Positions 22,962 to 32,304 of a DNA stretch of 44,504 bases are shown in pieces. The notes below the pieces were generated by a model that saw only the letters and a list, made by a program, of their open reading frames with translations, was not told where the DNA came from and ran no database searches. The stretch spans positions 1-44,504 of the forward strand of contig JAFZIG010000169.1 of NCBI GenBank assembly GCA_017554485.1, written 5' to 3'. The position numbers and the translations under genes were made by a program. This DNA is from Acidaminococcaceae bacterium (GTDB lineage Bacteria; Bacillota; Negativicutes; Acidaminococcales; Acidaminococcaceae). How positions within the stretch are numbered: the first letter of the stretch is position 1; each line of letters begins with the position of its first letter.

Positions 22962-24473
22962 ATGGTAGTGGAGTTCACAAACAGATTTTTAACAAAGAAA
23001 ACTAAAATTGGTGTTGGCGTCCTGCTAACTGTTATTGTCGCAGGTATCATCACCATGCTTGTCCTGGCCCAACTGGCGCGCCGTGGTGCCGCCGAAATCT
23101 TTAACCGGGAAATGGAAAAACAGACCATGCTGCGGGGCACCATAACGGTTGAATCTCTCATGGCGCATATTACCGGGGATGTGTCCTTTGAAAACCTGGT
23201 CTGGAAGGAACCGGACGGGGACCTGGTCTTGCATGTTCCGGAAGGGAGCTTCCACGTCCGCCCCTGGGACGTCATTACCCGCAACTTTAAATCCACTACC
23301 ATTCAGCAGCTGACACTGAAAAATGCTGTGATCTCTGTGCGCTTTGATGAAAATATGCAGGTGGATTTCCTTGACCAGAAGCCGGCGAAGCTGATGCAGC
23401 CGAAAGAAGAAAAAGAAATAGAAAAAGAGAAAGAAAAGGATACGGAACAAAAACAGGAACAGATTGAGGAAGAATATGTGTATGATGATGACGGCATCAA
23501 CTTTAACCCAGAAGGACGCAGACTGCGGACCGAGATTGTGCTGGATGACTGCCGGCTGGAAGCCCGTTACCGGAAGCGCCATTATGTATTGAATAATGTA
23601 CACATGAAACTGGGATTACATACCTCCGGCATGTCCCATATCGACCTGTCCACCGGCAAATTCGGAGGTACCATGCGGGGGGGCGGCATGTCCATATACG
23701 GTGCTATCAACTTTAAAGGGGATAAGGCCGTGGCTGATGTGGATGTTTCGGTACGGGATGTGGATCCTTCTTCCCTGGGTTTTGGCATGAACGTACACGA
23801 CCTGATGACCGTGGTAGCCCGGCTGGAAGGACCGGTGACCGGTCCTATGGGACGGGGTACTGTCAAAATGAAGGAATTGAACATTCCGGCATTGCGCTTT
23901 ACGGACGTGATCGGCGATGTAACTTATTCCAACGCGCTGTTCCGGTTTTCAGACGTCCATGCGAAAGTGTTCGGGGGTACGCTGCTGGCCCGGGGCTATT
24001 ATCATATGGACAGCAGGAAATACAGAATATACGGGAACGGCAAAGCACTGGACAGCAAGAGAGCCCTGCGGAATCTGCGTTTTTCCTGTCCGGTGGACCT
24101 GAATATAAACCTGGAGTGCGACGGGAATCCCCGGAACATTCTGGCCTACGGGGATTTTAAATCCGGAAAAGGACATTACAGCATCATTCCCTTTGACAGC
24201 CTCCAGGGCCGTTTTACCAACCGGTTCAAGGAATTGCACATTTATGATGCTGTCATCGACACGCAGTACGGAGTCATCCGCACGGACGCATTCAGTATCA
24301 TCAACAGCAAACTGCATCTGGGCAAAATCACGTTAACAGATCCGGACACCGGACAGATCATTACAGTCAGGGAAGAAAAAAACGACGACAAAGCAGCAGT
24401 GTCCGCTGCTGATAAAAAAGAGAACGATGCAAATCGCAAGCTGATGAAAAACAGAAGAAATCCGTCAGATTAA
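22962..24473 (+). CDS. AsmA/TamB-like envelope protein
   Basis: About 503 residues with one N-terminal membrane helix (IGVGVLLTVIVAGIITMLVLAQLA), followed by a long beta-repeat periplasmic part. Repeated strands of the type 'GxFxxGxlxxxGxixfkgdkAxvDvdvs' (about 220-470) are typical of the AsmA/TamB superfamily of bridge-like lipid-transport proteins in diderms. A highly charged E/K/Q insertion lies at about 145-170. The segment GDVSFENLVWKEPDGDLVLHVP recurs in the protein at 32305, so the two are paralogues. The start is ATG at 22962 or GTG at 22968, shortly after the stop of the DUF4130 gene. It separates the radical SAM pair from addB but probably shares their transcript. Confidence 0.75.
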   Translation: MVVEFTNRFLTKKTKIGVGVLLTVIVAGIITMLVLAQLARRGAAEIFNREMEKQTMLRGTITVESLMAHITGDVSFENLVWKEPDGDLVLHVPEGSFHVRPWDVITRNFKSTTIQQLTLKNAVISVRFDENMQVDFLDQKPAKLMQPKEEKEIEKEKEKDTEQKQEQIEEEYVYDDDGINFNPEGRRLRTEIVLDDCRLEARYRKRHYVLNNVHMKLGLHTSGMSHIDLSTGKFGGTMRGGGMSIYGAINFKGDKAVADVDVSVRDVDPSSLGFGMNVHDLMTVVARLEGPVTGPMGRGTVKMKELNIPALRFTDVIGDVTYSNALFRFSDVHAKVFGGTLLARGYYHMDSRKYRIYGNGKALDSKRALRNLRFSCPVDLNINLECDGNPRNILAYGDFKSGKGHYSIIPFDSLQGRFTNRFKELHIYDAVIDTQYGVIRTDAFSIINSKLHLGKITLTDPDTGQIITVREEKNDDKAAVSAADKKENDANRKLMKNRRNPSD

Positions 24474-24596
24474 AACGAAACACAAAACTGAAACCTAAAA
24501 ACGAAAAGTAAAACAGAAAAGTAAAAAACAAAGAAAAAACAGAAAGACTTAAATAAAAGCAAAACAGAAAGGCAAACTCTTATAAACAGGTGGACC
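24474..24596 (+). other. A-rich untranslated spacer before addB
   Basis: About 120 bases dominated by A, with repeated short units such as AAAACAGAAA and AGAAAAGTAAAA, and very few T or G residues on this strand until 24575. No promoter, hairpin or gene is visible. It would give an unstructured mRNA leader. A similar spacer precedes xseB (43725-43848). Confidence 0.6.
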
Positions 24597-27500
24597 ATGT
24601 TGCATTTACTGTGTGTACCGGCAGGCGGCAGCGCTTCTGATATCTTTTTTACAAAAGCCCTGCAGCAGGAATACGGACGTTCCATGCTGGTTACCTCTTC
24701 TACATTTTTGGTACAGCAAGCCCGCATGCAGGGCGTCAACGCTGTCAATTTTGATTACCTGGCCGGCGCCGTCCTCCGTCAGTGCGGACGAACCCGTGTG
24801 CGGCGGATCAGCCGCAGGGCACAGGAACTGATCGTGGGGAACCTGCTGCAATCGTTACAGGAACAGGAACGGCTGCTGTATTTTGCAAAACTTGTTGGCA
24901 AAAAGGGCTTCCTGCGTTCTGTTACTTCTTTAATGGATCAGCTGGGCAGCTGCGGGGTCACGCCGGAGGAGATCGCCGGCGCCTTTTTGCACTGGGACGG
25001 ACGCTCCGGGGCGTACCGGCAGAAAGACAGGGAAACGACAGAGATTTATACAGAATATATCCGGTATCTGATCGCCCATGACGCGTATGACGTGGCCGGC
25101 ATGTACAGGCTGGCGGCGGAAGAAATGGAAACCCTGATCAAAACCGGCGGCACGCTGCAGTGGGACACGCTGTTTTTCATGGGGTTCTATCAGTTCGACG
25201 CGTGGCAGCTGGCTATCCTCCGTTCCCTCAGCCGGCTCTGCGAAGTCCGGGTGGCTTTGCCCTATGAAGCAAACCGGCCCGGCCTCTACGGCGCCACGGA
25301 ATTTACCTATGGGGACCTGATGCGGCAGGCTGTGTTGGAACACACAAGGCTGCCTGCACCGGACCGGGCCGCTTCCCTGCAGCATCTTGTCAAAGCCCTG
25401 CGTGACCCGGAGGCAAAGCCTGTCCCGGCAGACGCGGGCATCGAGATCTGGAAAACGGAAGACCGCACGGAAGAGATGCGGGCGGTGCTGCGCGACATCA
25501 AACAGCTGCTGCGGCAGGAAAAAGTGAAAGCAGAAGAAGTGGCTGTGGTCCTGCGGCGCATGGAAGACTACAGCGGCCTGCGGGCCCTGTGCGATGAGTA
25601 CGGGATCCCGGCACAGCTCCGTGGCAGCGCCTCCCTGGCAGCCAACCCTGTCTTCCATTATATCGTGACGCTGCTGTCATCCGTCTCTTTGCACGGCAGG
25701 GACAAAGCGGAAGCCTGGGGCGCCTTTTTGACGCAGCCCCTGCAGCGCATGGCGCTGGGACTGCCCACGCAGACCGCGGCGGAAATTGCCAAAAGCCATT
25801 ACTACACAGACTATAAAACGCTGTTGACGGATGTATTGAGGAAAACAGGCTGCGAACCGCTCAAGGCTCTATGGGATGCTGCTGAAGAAATCAAACCGGA
25901 AGCGACCGTGGAGGATTACTGCGAAAAAGTCCTGGGCATTTTATCCGCAATTGCATTCAAAGCGAAAGCAGGACAGTTATACAAAGAGGGGCAGATCACG
26001 CTGGCAGGCTTTAAGAACATCGCCTGCGCCCGGGATGCCCTGACTTCGCTTTTGCAGAACCTGCCCCGGGAGTATCTGGCAGGGGGCTGCGAAAACATGA
26101 AAATAACCTGTGCCGGGTTTACGGAAGCCTTGACGGAAGAGGCGGAAAAAACAGCACTGACCCTGCAGCCGGAAAACCGGGAGGGGATTGCAGTCCTGTC
26201 GGCTGTGAACCTGGAAGAGGCTGCCTTTAAGCAGGTCTATGTGCTGGGCCTGCGGGAACACGAGTTTCCGTATTTAAAAAACGAAAACTGGCTTTACAGT
26301 GACAGTGAACGGGCCGACCTGGCTGCCCTGGGCATTGCCCTGCCGTCTGCCGCAGACGGGTACTGGGAGGATATCCGTTTCTTCGCCAATGCCTGTGCCG
26401 CGGCGTCGGAACGCCTGGTGCTGACCTTCTTTACTGATGATGACCAGGGCGTTTCCCCCTATATCGCGGAAGTGAAGTCCCTGTTTACCGATCTGGAGAT
26501 TCAGGATAAAAAACCGGTACGGGAAAGCAGTGAAAGCCTGTCCCGCCGGGAACTGGAGCTGGCCCTGGCCCGTGCCGGGCAGACTGCTTTTTTGCGGCAG
26601 CTGACAGAGGGCTGCGCGGAGGCCGCGGACAGCGACAGGAAACGAATCAAAAGCAAAATGGGCTGGAACGGCAGCATAGCAGATCCGGATCTGCGACAGC
26701 AGGTGGCACAGCAAATCGGCAACCGTTTCAGCGCCTCCAAACTGGAAACCTACCTGGGCTGTCCCTTCCAGTTTTTGGTAAACTATGTATGGCAGCAGCA
26801 GCCCGCGGAAGAAGCGGAAGAGGATATGGATCCCATGCAGCGGGGCAGCCTGCTGCACAAAGTGCTGGAAAAGTTTATCAGCAGACATCTTAGAGAAACC
26901 CTGCAGGCAGCCCGCTGGGAAGAGCTGCGGGAGGAACTGGTTACCGTCTTCGACGATACCTGCCGTGAGTTTGCGGAACAGGGAAAGCTGTATGCAGGCG
27001 ATTTCTGGCGGCACGACAAGGAACAGCTGCGCCTGCTGCTGGAGCAGTGGCTGCGTAATGAGATTTATTACAGCGAGAGTGGCCCGATGCGGCCCGTCTG
27101 TACCGAAATGGCCTTCGGGCAGAGCGGGAACCCGGTGCCCATGGAGATAGAAGGGAAGCAGATTTACCTGAACGGCAAAATAGACCGGATCGATCAGGCA
27201 GGGAATGCTTTCTACATTACCGATTACAAGAGCGGCCAGGCGCCGAAGAAAGCAGAATTTCTGCATACCAACCTGCAGATGCCTCTCTACATCCTGGCGG
27301 CGGACAGGCTGGTAGCAGCCAAAGAAGGCGGCACTGTCACCGGCGGCGGCTACTATGTGCTGAAGGACGGGGAGCGCCAGGAAAGCTTTCTGTTTGCAGA
27401 TGCCCGAAAGGACAGCCTGCCCTGGGACACCTATTCGGACATGACAGATGCTGACGGCACGAAAATCCCGGTCACCGATATCACTGTCCTGCAGGAAAAA

Positions 27501-27656
27501 ACGAAACAGGTACTGGCTGATACCCTTCAGCGCATGAGACAGGGAGAATTCCAGCCGATGCCGTCAAAGGATTGCGATGCGCACTGCCCGGCAGCGAAGA
27601 TCTGCCGTTACCGCCTCTTAAAGCCGGAGCAGGTCGGGGAGGAAGGCCATGAGTGA
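24597..27656 (+). CDS. addB: ATP-dependent helicase/deoxyribonuclease subunit B
   Basis: Second subunit of the AddAB (RecBCD-equivalent) enzyme, which processes double-strand breaks for recombination and degrades foreign linear DNA. 1019 residues. The first strand-loop reads VPAGGSASDIF, so the Walker A GKT/S signature is lost, as in RexB-type subunits. The inactivated helicase region carries AVLSAVNLEEAAFKQVYVLGL. The C-terminal nuclease domain has RGSLLHKVLE, NGKIDRID and ITDYKSG (PD-(D/E)xK). An iron-sulfur cluster is indicated by Cys in LETYLGCPFQF and the final Cys group DCDAHCPAAKICRY. AGGTGG precedes the ATG. Its last 8 bases overlap addA, so the two are translationally coupled. Confidence 0.93.
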   Translation: MLHLLCVPAGGSASDIFFTKALQQEYGRSMLVTSSTFLVQQARMQGVNAVNFDYLAGAVLRQCGRTRVRRISRRAQELIVGNLLQSLQEQERLLYFAKLVGKKGFLRSVTSLMDQLGSCGVTPEEIAGAFLHWDGRSGAYRQKDRETTEIYTEYIRYLIAHDAYDVAGMYRLAAEEMETLIKTGGTLQWDTLFFMGFYQFDAWQLAILRSLSRLCEVRVALPYEANRPGLYGATEFTYGDLMRQAVLEHTRLPAPDRAASLQHLVKALRDPEAKPVPADAGIEIWKTEDRTEEMRAVLRDIKQLLRQEKVKAEEVAVVLRRMEDYSGLRALCDEYGIPAQLRGSASLAANPVFHYIVTLLSSVSLHGRDKAEAWGAFLTQPLQRMALGLPTQTAAEIAKSHYYTDYKTLLTDVLRKTGCEPLKALWDAAEEIKPEATVEDYCEKVLGILSAIAFKAKAGQLYKEGQITLAGFKNIACARDALTSLLQNLPREYLAGGCENMKITCAGFTEALTEEAEKTALTLQPENREGIAVLSAVNLEEAAFKQVYVLGLREHEFPYLKNENWLYSDSERADLAALGIALPSAADGYWEDIRFFANACAAASERLVLTFFTDDDQGVSPYIAEVKSLFTDLEIQDKKPVRESSESLSRRELELALARAGQTAFLRQLTEGCAEAADSDRKRIKSKMGWNGSIADPDLRQQVAQQIGNRFSASKLETYLGCPFQFLVNYVWQQQPAEEAEEDMDPMQRGSLLHKVLEKFISRHLRETLQAARWEELREELVTVFDDTCREFAEQGKLYAGDFWRHDKEQLRLLLEQWLRNEIYYSESGPMRPVCTEMAFGQSGNPVPMEIEGKQIYLNGKIDRIDQAGNAFYITDYKSGQAPKKAEFLHTNLQMPLYILAADRLVAAKEGGTVTGGGYYVLKDGERQESFLFADARKDSLPWDTYSDMTDADGTKIPVTDITVLQEKTKQVLADTLQRMRQGEFQPMPSKDCDAHCPAAKICRYRLLKPEQVGEEGHE

Positions 27657-30600
27657 ATTGCAGTTTACGCCTGCACAGGAAAAGGCGATCCATTGTATCG
27701 ATAAAAATGTTGCGGTCTCGGCCGGCGCCGGCAGCGGCAAGACCCGTGTGCTGGTGCAGCGCTTCCTGCATCTGGTAAGCAGGGGGGCAACTCATCCGGA
27801 GGACAGGGTGCTTCCCCGCGAGATCCTGGCAGTCACCTTCACTCGGAAAGCCGCGGCGGAAATGCGCGACAGGATCCGCCGGGAAATGGAAAAGAAACTG
27901 AACAGGGAAACGGAAGGAGAGCAGGATGCGGGGCCGAACCGTGCCTACTGGGAACAGCAGCTGAAAGGACTGGACCAGGCGCAGATCGGTACCATACACA
28001 GTTTCTGCAGCAGCCTGCTGCGGGGCAACCCCGTGGAATGCAATCTGGATCCGGACTTTACGGTGCTGGAAGAAACCGACTATGACGAGTTCCTGGCCAC
28101 TGAGGTCAGAAACAGACTGCGCAGCCTGCTGCATGAAGAAGACCATGCCGCCGGCCTTCTCTGTGATGAATACGGCAGCCGCAGCCTGCTGGAGCAGACA
28201 ATAGCGCTGCTGCAGAAAGGCGTTACCCTTACGGCGGGAACAGCGGCTGTACGCTACGAAGAAGCCGCAGCGGCAGCAGAGCTGGAAGCGGAACGGCTGC
28301 AGTCAGTACTTACACAGGATTTTGCGGCATCCTGCGCGAAGGGCAACTGTGCACTGCTGGAACAGAATCTGGTAAATATTCATAACGCCTTAGCGGATGT
28401 AACAAAACCGGAAAGCATTGAATGTCTGCAGGCTGTCTGCAAAAGCCTGAAGGCTAACGGCAAAAATAAAGAAGAGGTAGTCCGGGTCAAAGAGGGCCTG
28501 GACCTGGTGCTGTCCCTGCCTCTCAGCCGGAAAGCGGTCACCCTGGCACCTGCCTGGGAAACGTATTTACTGCAGATGCAGGAGAACATCAGAAATAAAA
28601 AACTGGAGCTGGGCCTGCTGGGCTTCGATGACCTGGAAGACATGGCCCTCTCCCTGCTGGAAAGCCATCCGGAAGTGCTGGATAAATGCAGACGGCAGTT
28701 CCGTTACATCATGGTGGACGAATTCCAGGACACCAATGAACGCCAGCGCCGGCTGGTGTATCTCCTGTGCGGTGGCAGTAAAGACACGCTGCAGGGGAAC
28801 CGCCTCTTCGTGGTGGGGGACGCCAAGCAGTCCATCTACCGGTTCCGGGGAGCGGACGTCAGCGTATTCGCCCGGGTACGGAATGAAATTACGGACAAAG
28901 GCGGCGAACTGATTCCGTTAAATGTAAATTTCCGGACTGTGGATGCCGTGCTGCAGCTTTGCAACGGCATCTTCCCGGACCTGATGGGGACGGAAGAAAC
29001 ACAGGACGCTTATTATGAAGCCCTGCAGGCAGACCGGGAGGCCGGGCCGCAGCCGGAATTCTGTCTGTTCCGTTATGTAAAAGACAGATCTTCTGCGGAG
29101 GAAGCCCGGCAGGCAGAAGCAGACTGGCTGGCCGCGCGCCTCGCGGAACTGCACAGCAAAGGACTGGCCTATGGGGACATGGCGGTGCTGCTGCAGACCA
29201 TGACACACATCTCCCTGTTGACAGAAGTCCTGCAAAATCACAGAGTACCCTGTACCGTGGTAGACGGGCGTGGCTTTTACAAACGGCTGGAAGTGCAGGA
29301 CCTGCTAAACCTGTTTGCCTTTGCCGTGAATCCCCATGACAACCTGAACCTGGCCGGCGTCCTCCGTTCCGTCTATATGGGACTGGATGACGAGACCCTG
29401 ACCCGCATCCATCTGGCGTTGGGGGAAAAGAATACTAAACTCTCTTTGTGGGATTTTCTGCAGCAGGAAAGCGTGGCCTTAAATGCCGATGCGGCCGCGT
29501 CCCTGCACAGGGCAGTCACGCTTTTACGTCAGATACTGGCTGCCGGCAGCGTCCTGAATCTGCCGGACTTCTGCCGTGAACTGCAGCAGCTGCTGCATCC
29601 GGAAACGGTGCTGGCGCTGCAGCGCAACGGAGAGGAACAGCTGGCGAACCTGCGCAAGTTCTTCCGGCTGGCTTACGAGTTCAGCACGCAGAAGCAGGGG
29701 AGCATCCAGGATTTTGTGACCCGCGTGACACAGCTGCAAAGCATGAATAACAAAGAAGCTGCGGCAACAGTACCGTCAGAGGACGCGGTGCAGGTGATGA
29801 CCGTCCACAAATCAAAAGGACTGGAATTCCCGCTGGTGGCCGTACCGTTTTTGGACGCTCCTTTTCAATCAGATAAGCAAAAGTCAGCCTTCCATCCCGG
29901 CATGGGCCTGGGCATCTCCCTGCGGAACAACGGGGGTAAGATCGTTTCCAGCACTGTGCTGAACCAGATTTTGGAAGATAATAAGACAAAAGACCTGGAA
30001 GAAAAAGTGCGCCTGCTGTACGTGGCCATGACACGTGCGAAAGACAGGCTGATCCTGTCCGGTTCCCGGCAAATTACAAAAGATACTTCCAAAGCCGTTC
30101 ATTGGCTGAACTGGCTGGATAAGTATCTGAAAGACAATGTTTCCCTGGCAACCCAGGCAGAGGTTACGTTAGGAGAGGAGCCTGCCGGTACCGAAGCAGA
30201 GGAACCCCAACCCTCCCCGGCAACAGGGCAGACGCAGCCTGCATCAGCAGATAATCAGCCACAGACTTCTTCAGCAACAGAGCAATGTCAGCCTGTGACA
30301 GAAGCAGAGCAGACGCAGCCTGCAACTGCAACAGAACTTCCGGAAGAAATAAAAATTACTTTACTGGAAAAGGCCGCGCCACTGGAAAGCTACGGGGGCC
30401 GGGCTATGAACCGGTTCTCCGCTTCCTCGCTGCAGACTTACGAGACCTGTCCCCGCAGGTATTATTATCAGTACGTCGAAACCGTGCCGCCCCTGGACAC
30501 ACGGGAGAAACAGGGCGCCAGCCTGCCTCCCGACGTGCTGGGAACTTTGGTGCATCAGGTGCTGGAAAAATATGCCAAATGGCGTATGGAAAACCATTTT

Positions 30601-31257
30601 GCGGAGGACGATGCGATCTGGACCGAATATTACCGTGCGGCCGTGGAAGAGCTGGCGGCGGGACGTTTTGACCTGGCCGAAGAGGCGGAAACCATTCTGA
30701 GGGAGTATCTCCATTCCGATTTGTACCGGTCGTTTGCCGCAAAGCAGAGATTTGCGGAATATGAATTCCAGATGCTGCTGCGGGACGGGGAACACAGTTT
30801 TACCATCACAGGTTACATTGACGCGGTGGCGGAAACTTGTCCCGGCGAACTGGTGATTATCGATTACAAATCCGGGCGGCCGCCCATGGAAAAAGCCATT
30901 AGTGAAAACTGTGACGGACAGACGACTTTGGAACAAACCGCCGGCAAAGTCTGTGAAGGACAATTGCCTGTGGAACAAACCATCAGCAAAGGCTACGCCT
31001 GGCAGCTGGCGTTGTATAAAATGGCGGTGGAACACCTGCTGCAAATGAAAAGAAAGTCTTCTTTCAAAGTGACAAAGGCAGCGCTGCACTATTTGCGAAA
31101 CGGCAGCGAGTGGGTGCTTCCGGAAAAAGACTGCCGGCAGGAGATCCTGCAGGTCTGCAGAGAGATTGCAGAAAAGAAAACGGAAAAAGATTTTAATCTC
31201 AAAACAGAGCACTGCGCCTACTGTCCTTTCTCTTATATGTGTAAGAAAGAAAACTGA
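27649..31257 (+). CDS. addA: ATP-dependent helicase/nuclease subunit A
   Basis: UvrD-like 3'-5' helicase and nuclease subunit of AddAB. Walker A is SAGAGSGKT (24-32), Walker B is MVDEFQDTNERQ (about 355-366), and DAKQSIYRFRGAD and VMTVHKSKGLEFPLV are the later helicase motifs. The nuclease domain ends the protein (GYIDAV, LVIIDYKSGRP, WQLALY), with cysteines in CAYCPFSYMC. Two features are unusual. Residues about 840-900 are a T/Q/P/A/E-rich low-complexity linker between helicase and nuclease. Residues 1083-1124 are three 14-residue units inserted between two nuclease motifs (see repeat). A strong GGAGGA lies in the end of addB. Length is 1202 residues, near the family norm. Confidence 0.95.
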   Translation: MSELQFTPAQEKAIHCIDKNVAVSAGAGSGKTRVLVQRFLHLVSRGATHPEDRVLPREILAVTFTRKAAAEMRDRIRREMEKKLNRETEGEQDAGPNRAYWEQQLKGLDQAQIGTIHSFCSSLLRGNPVECNLDPDFTVLEETDYDEFLATEVRNRLRSLLHEEDHAAGLLCDEYGSRSLLEQTIALLQKGVTLTAGTAAVRYEEAAAAAELEAERLQSVLTQDFAASCAKGNCALLEQNLVNIHNALADVTKPESIECLQAVCKSLKANGKNKEEVVRVKEGLDLVLSLPLSRKAVTLAPAWETYLLQMQENIRNKKLELGLLGFDDLEDMALSLLESHPEVLDKCRRQFRYIMVDEFQDTNERQRRLVYLLCGGSKDTLQGNRLFVVGDAKQSIYRFRGADVSVFARVRNEITDKGGELIPLNVNFRTVDAVLQLCNGIFPDLMGTEETQDAYYEALQADREAGPQPEFCLFRYVKDRSSAEEARQAEADWLAARLAELHSKGLAYGDMAVLLQTMTHISLLTEVLQNHRVPCTVVDGRGFYKRLEVQDLLNLFAFAVNPHDNLNLAGVLRSVYMGLDDETLTRIHLALGEKNTKLSLWDFLQQESVALNADAAASLHRAVTLLRQILAAGSVLNLPDFCRELQQLLHPETVLALQRNGEEQLANLRKFFRLAYEFSTQKQGSIQDFVTRVTQLQSMNNKEAAATVPSEDAVQVMTVHKSKGLEFPLVAVPFLDAPFQSDKQKSAFHPGMGLGISLRNNGGKIVSSTVLNQILEDNKTKDLEEKVRLLYVAMTRAKDRLILSGSRQITKDTSKAVHWLNWLDKYLKDNVSLATQAEVTLGEEPAGTEAEEPQPSPATGQTQPASADNQPQTSSATEQCQPVTEAEQTQPATATELPEEIKITLLEKAAPLESYGGRAMNRFSASSLQTYETCPRRYYYQYVETVPPLDTREKQGASLPPDVLGTLVHQVLEKYAKWRMENHFAEDDAIWTEYYRAAVEELAAGRFDLAEEAETILREYLHSDLYRSFAAKQRFAEYEFQMLLRDGEHSFTITGYIDAVAETCPGELVIIDYKSGRPPMEKAISENCDGQTTLEQTAGKVCEGQLPVEQTISKGYAWQLALYKMAVEHLLQMKRKSSFKVTKAALHYLRNGSEWVLPEKDCRQEILQVCREIAEKKTEKDFNLKTEHCAYCPFSYMCKKEN
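30895..31020 (+). repeat. Triplicated 42-base unit inside addA nuclease domain
   Basis: Three in-frame 42-base units (30895-30936, 30937-30978, 30979-31020) encode AISENCDGQTTLEQ, TAGKVCEGQLPVEQ and TISKGYAWQLALYK. The last one contains the conserved nuclease motif QLALY. The first two look like degenerate duplicates inserted before it. Confidence 0.55.
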
Positions 31258-31377
31258 TCTGCAGCCAAAGACAGCACACGTGCATTGCATCTGTGTTTGC
31301 GAATGTAAAAAGGACAGCGGCCGTTAGTAAATTTTTAGTGAAAAATATTAATTAAAAGCGTTATGACAGGCAAAATG

Positions 31378-31386
31378 TGGTAAAAT
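31378..31386 (+). promoter_or_regulatory. Extended -10 promoter of ireB
   Basis: TGGTAAAAT lies 90 bases before the ireB start in the 218-base gap after addA. The -35 is weak. Apart from this I see no gene or strong hairpin in the gap. Confidence 0.4.
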
Positions 31387-31475
31387 ATTTATAGGTATGT
31401 AAACATGAATCCATAAGGTATTCGACAAGTCATAACAAATCAGCAAGTTAATTAAACCGAAAAGGAGTGATATAC

Positions 31476-31736
31476 ATGGCAAACGTATCCCAGGAAACCA
31501 TGATGTTCAAACGGAACCGCGAGAAGACCCCGGTAGATCAGACCATCCGCGAGGTCTGCGAAGCATTAAAAGAAAAAGGCTACAACCCCAAGGACCAGCT
31601 GGTAGGCTACCTGCTTTCCGGCGACCCCACTTACATCACCAGCTATAAGGACGCCCGCAACAAACTGCGCCAGTACGAACGCTACGAACTGGTGGAAGCG
31701 TTGCTGGAAAACTATCTGGCCTCCATTCAGCAATAA
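31476..31736 (+). CDS. ireB: IreB family regulatory phosphoprotein (UPF0297)
   Basis: Small cytoplasmic protein of 86 residues, a substrate of the IreK/PrkC Ser/Thr kinase in enterococci, where it influences cephalosporin tolerance. The family core is clear: TMMFKRNREKTPVDQTIREVCEALKEKGYNPKDQLVGYLLSGDPTYITSYKDARN. The N-terminal Thr region matches the phosphorylated segment in other Firmicutes. The ATG at 31476 is chosen because AAAGGAG lies 9 bases before it. ruvX follows within 33 bases, the standard Firmicute order. Confidence 0.93.
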   Translation: MANVSQETMMFKRNREKTPVDQTIREVCEALKEKGYNPKDQLVGYLLSGDPTYITSYKDARNKLRQYERYELVEALLENYLASIQQ

Positions 31737-31768
31737 GAAAAATTTAATGAGATCATTATAAAAACATT

Positions 31769-32218
31769 ATGAGAACAATGTCTCTGGATCTGGGCAGCCG
31801 CACCATCGGCGTGGCGGTCAGCGACCTGACCGGCCTCATCGCCAACGGGGTGGAAACGATCCGCAGGACCTCTCCCGAACGCGACTTCAAACGGATCGGC
31901 GAGCTGATTACCGAATGGGAAGTGGGGGAGATCGTCCTGGGCTACCCGAAAAACATGAACGGAACCATCGGCGAACGGGCGAAACTCTCGGAAGCCTTTG
32001 CGGAAGAGCTGCGCAGTCGATTTGCAGGCATCACTGTTGTCCTGTGGGACGAGCGCCTGTCCACGGTAGCGGCGGAGCGCGTCCTTATCGACGCGGACCT
32101 GCAGCGCAAAAAACGGCGCCAAGTCATCGACATGATGGCCGCCGTGGTCATCCTGCAGAACTATCTGGACAGCAAGACGCTCCGCAGCAGGAACAGCGCC
32201 CCAACGCAGCAGCAGTAA
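31769..32218 (+). CDS. ruvX: Holliday junction resolvase-like / pre-16S rRNA nuclease YqgF
   Basis: RNase H-like nuclease implicated in 5'-end processing of pre-16S rRNA and once proposed as a Holliday junction resolvase. 149 residues. The family opens with [19 protein letters not shown], carrying the first catalytic Asp; [20 protein letters not shown] supplies the second strand, and [14 protein letters not shown] the Glu/Asp. The final acidic residue lies in [18 protein letters not shown]. No clear Shine-Dalgarno precedes the ATG, so it may depend on ireB translation. The C-terminus adds a Q-rich tail. Confidence 0.93.
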   Translation: MRTMSLDLGSRTIGVAVSDLTGLIANGVETIRRTSPERDFKRIGELITEWEVGEIVLGYPKNMNGTIGERAKLSEAFAEELRSRFAGITVVLWDERLSTVAAERVLIDADLQRKKRRQVIDMMAAVVILQNYLDSKTLRSRNSAPTQQQ

Positions 32219-32304
32219 CCGCTGCGGAGTTCGTGCAAAAGCAGCAGTAACTTTTTTACCGGCGCAGTGCCGGACAAACATTTTCATAATACAGGTGGAA
32301 CGAC

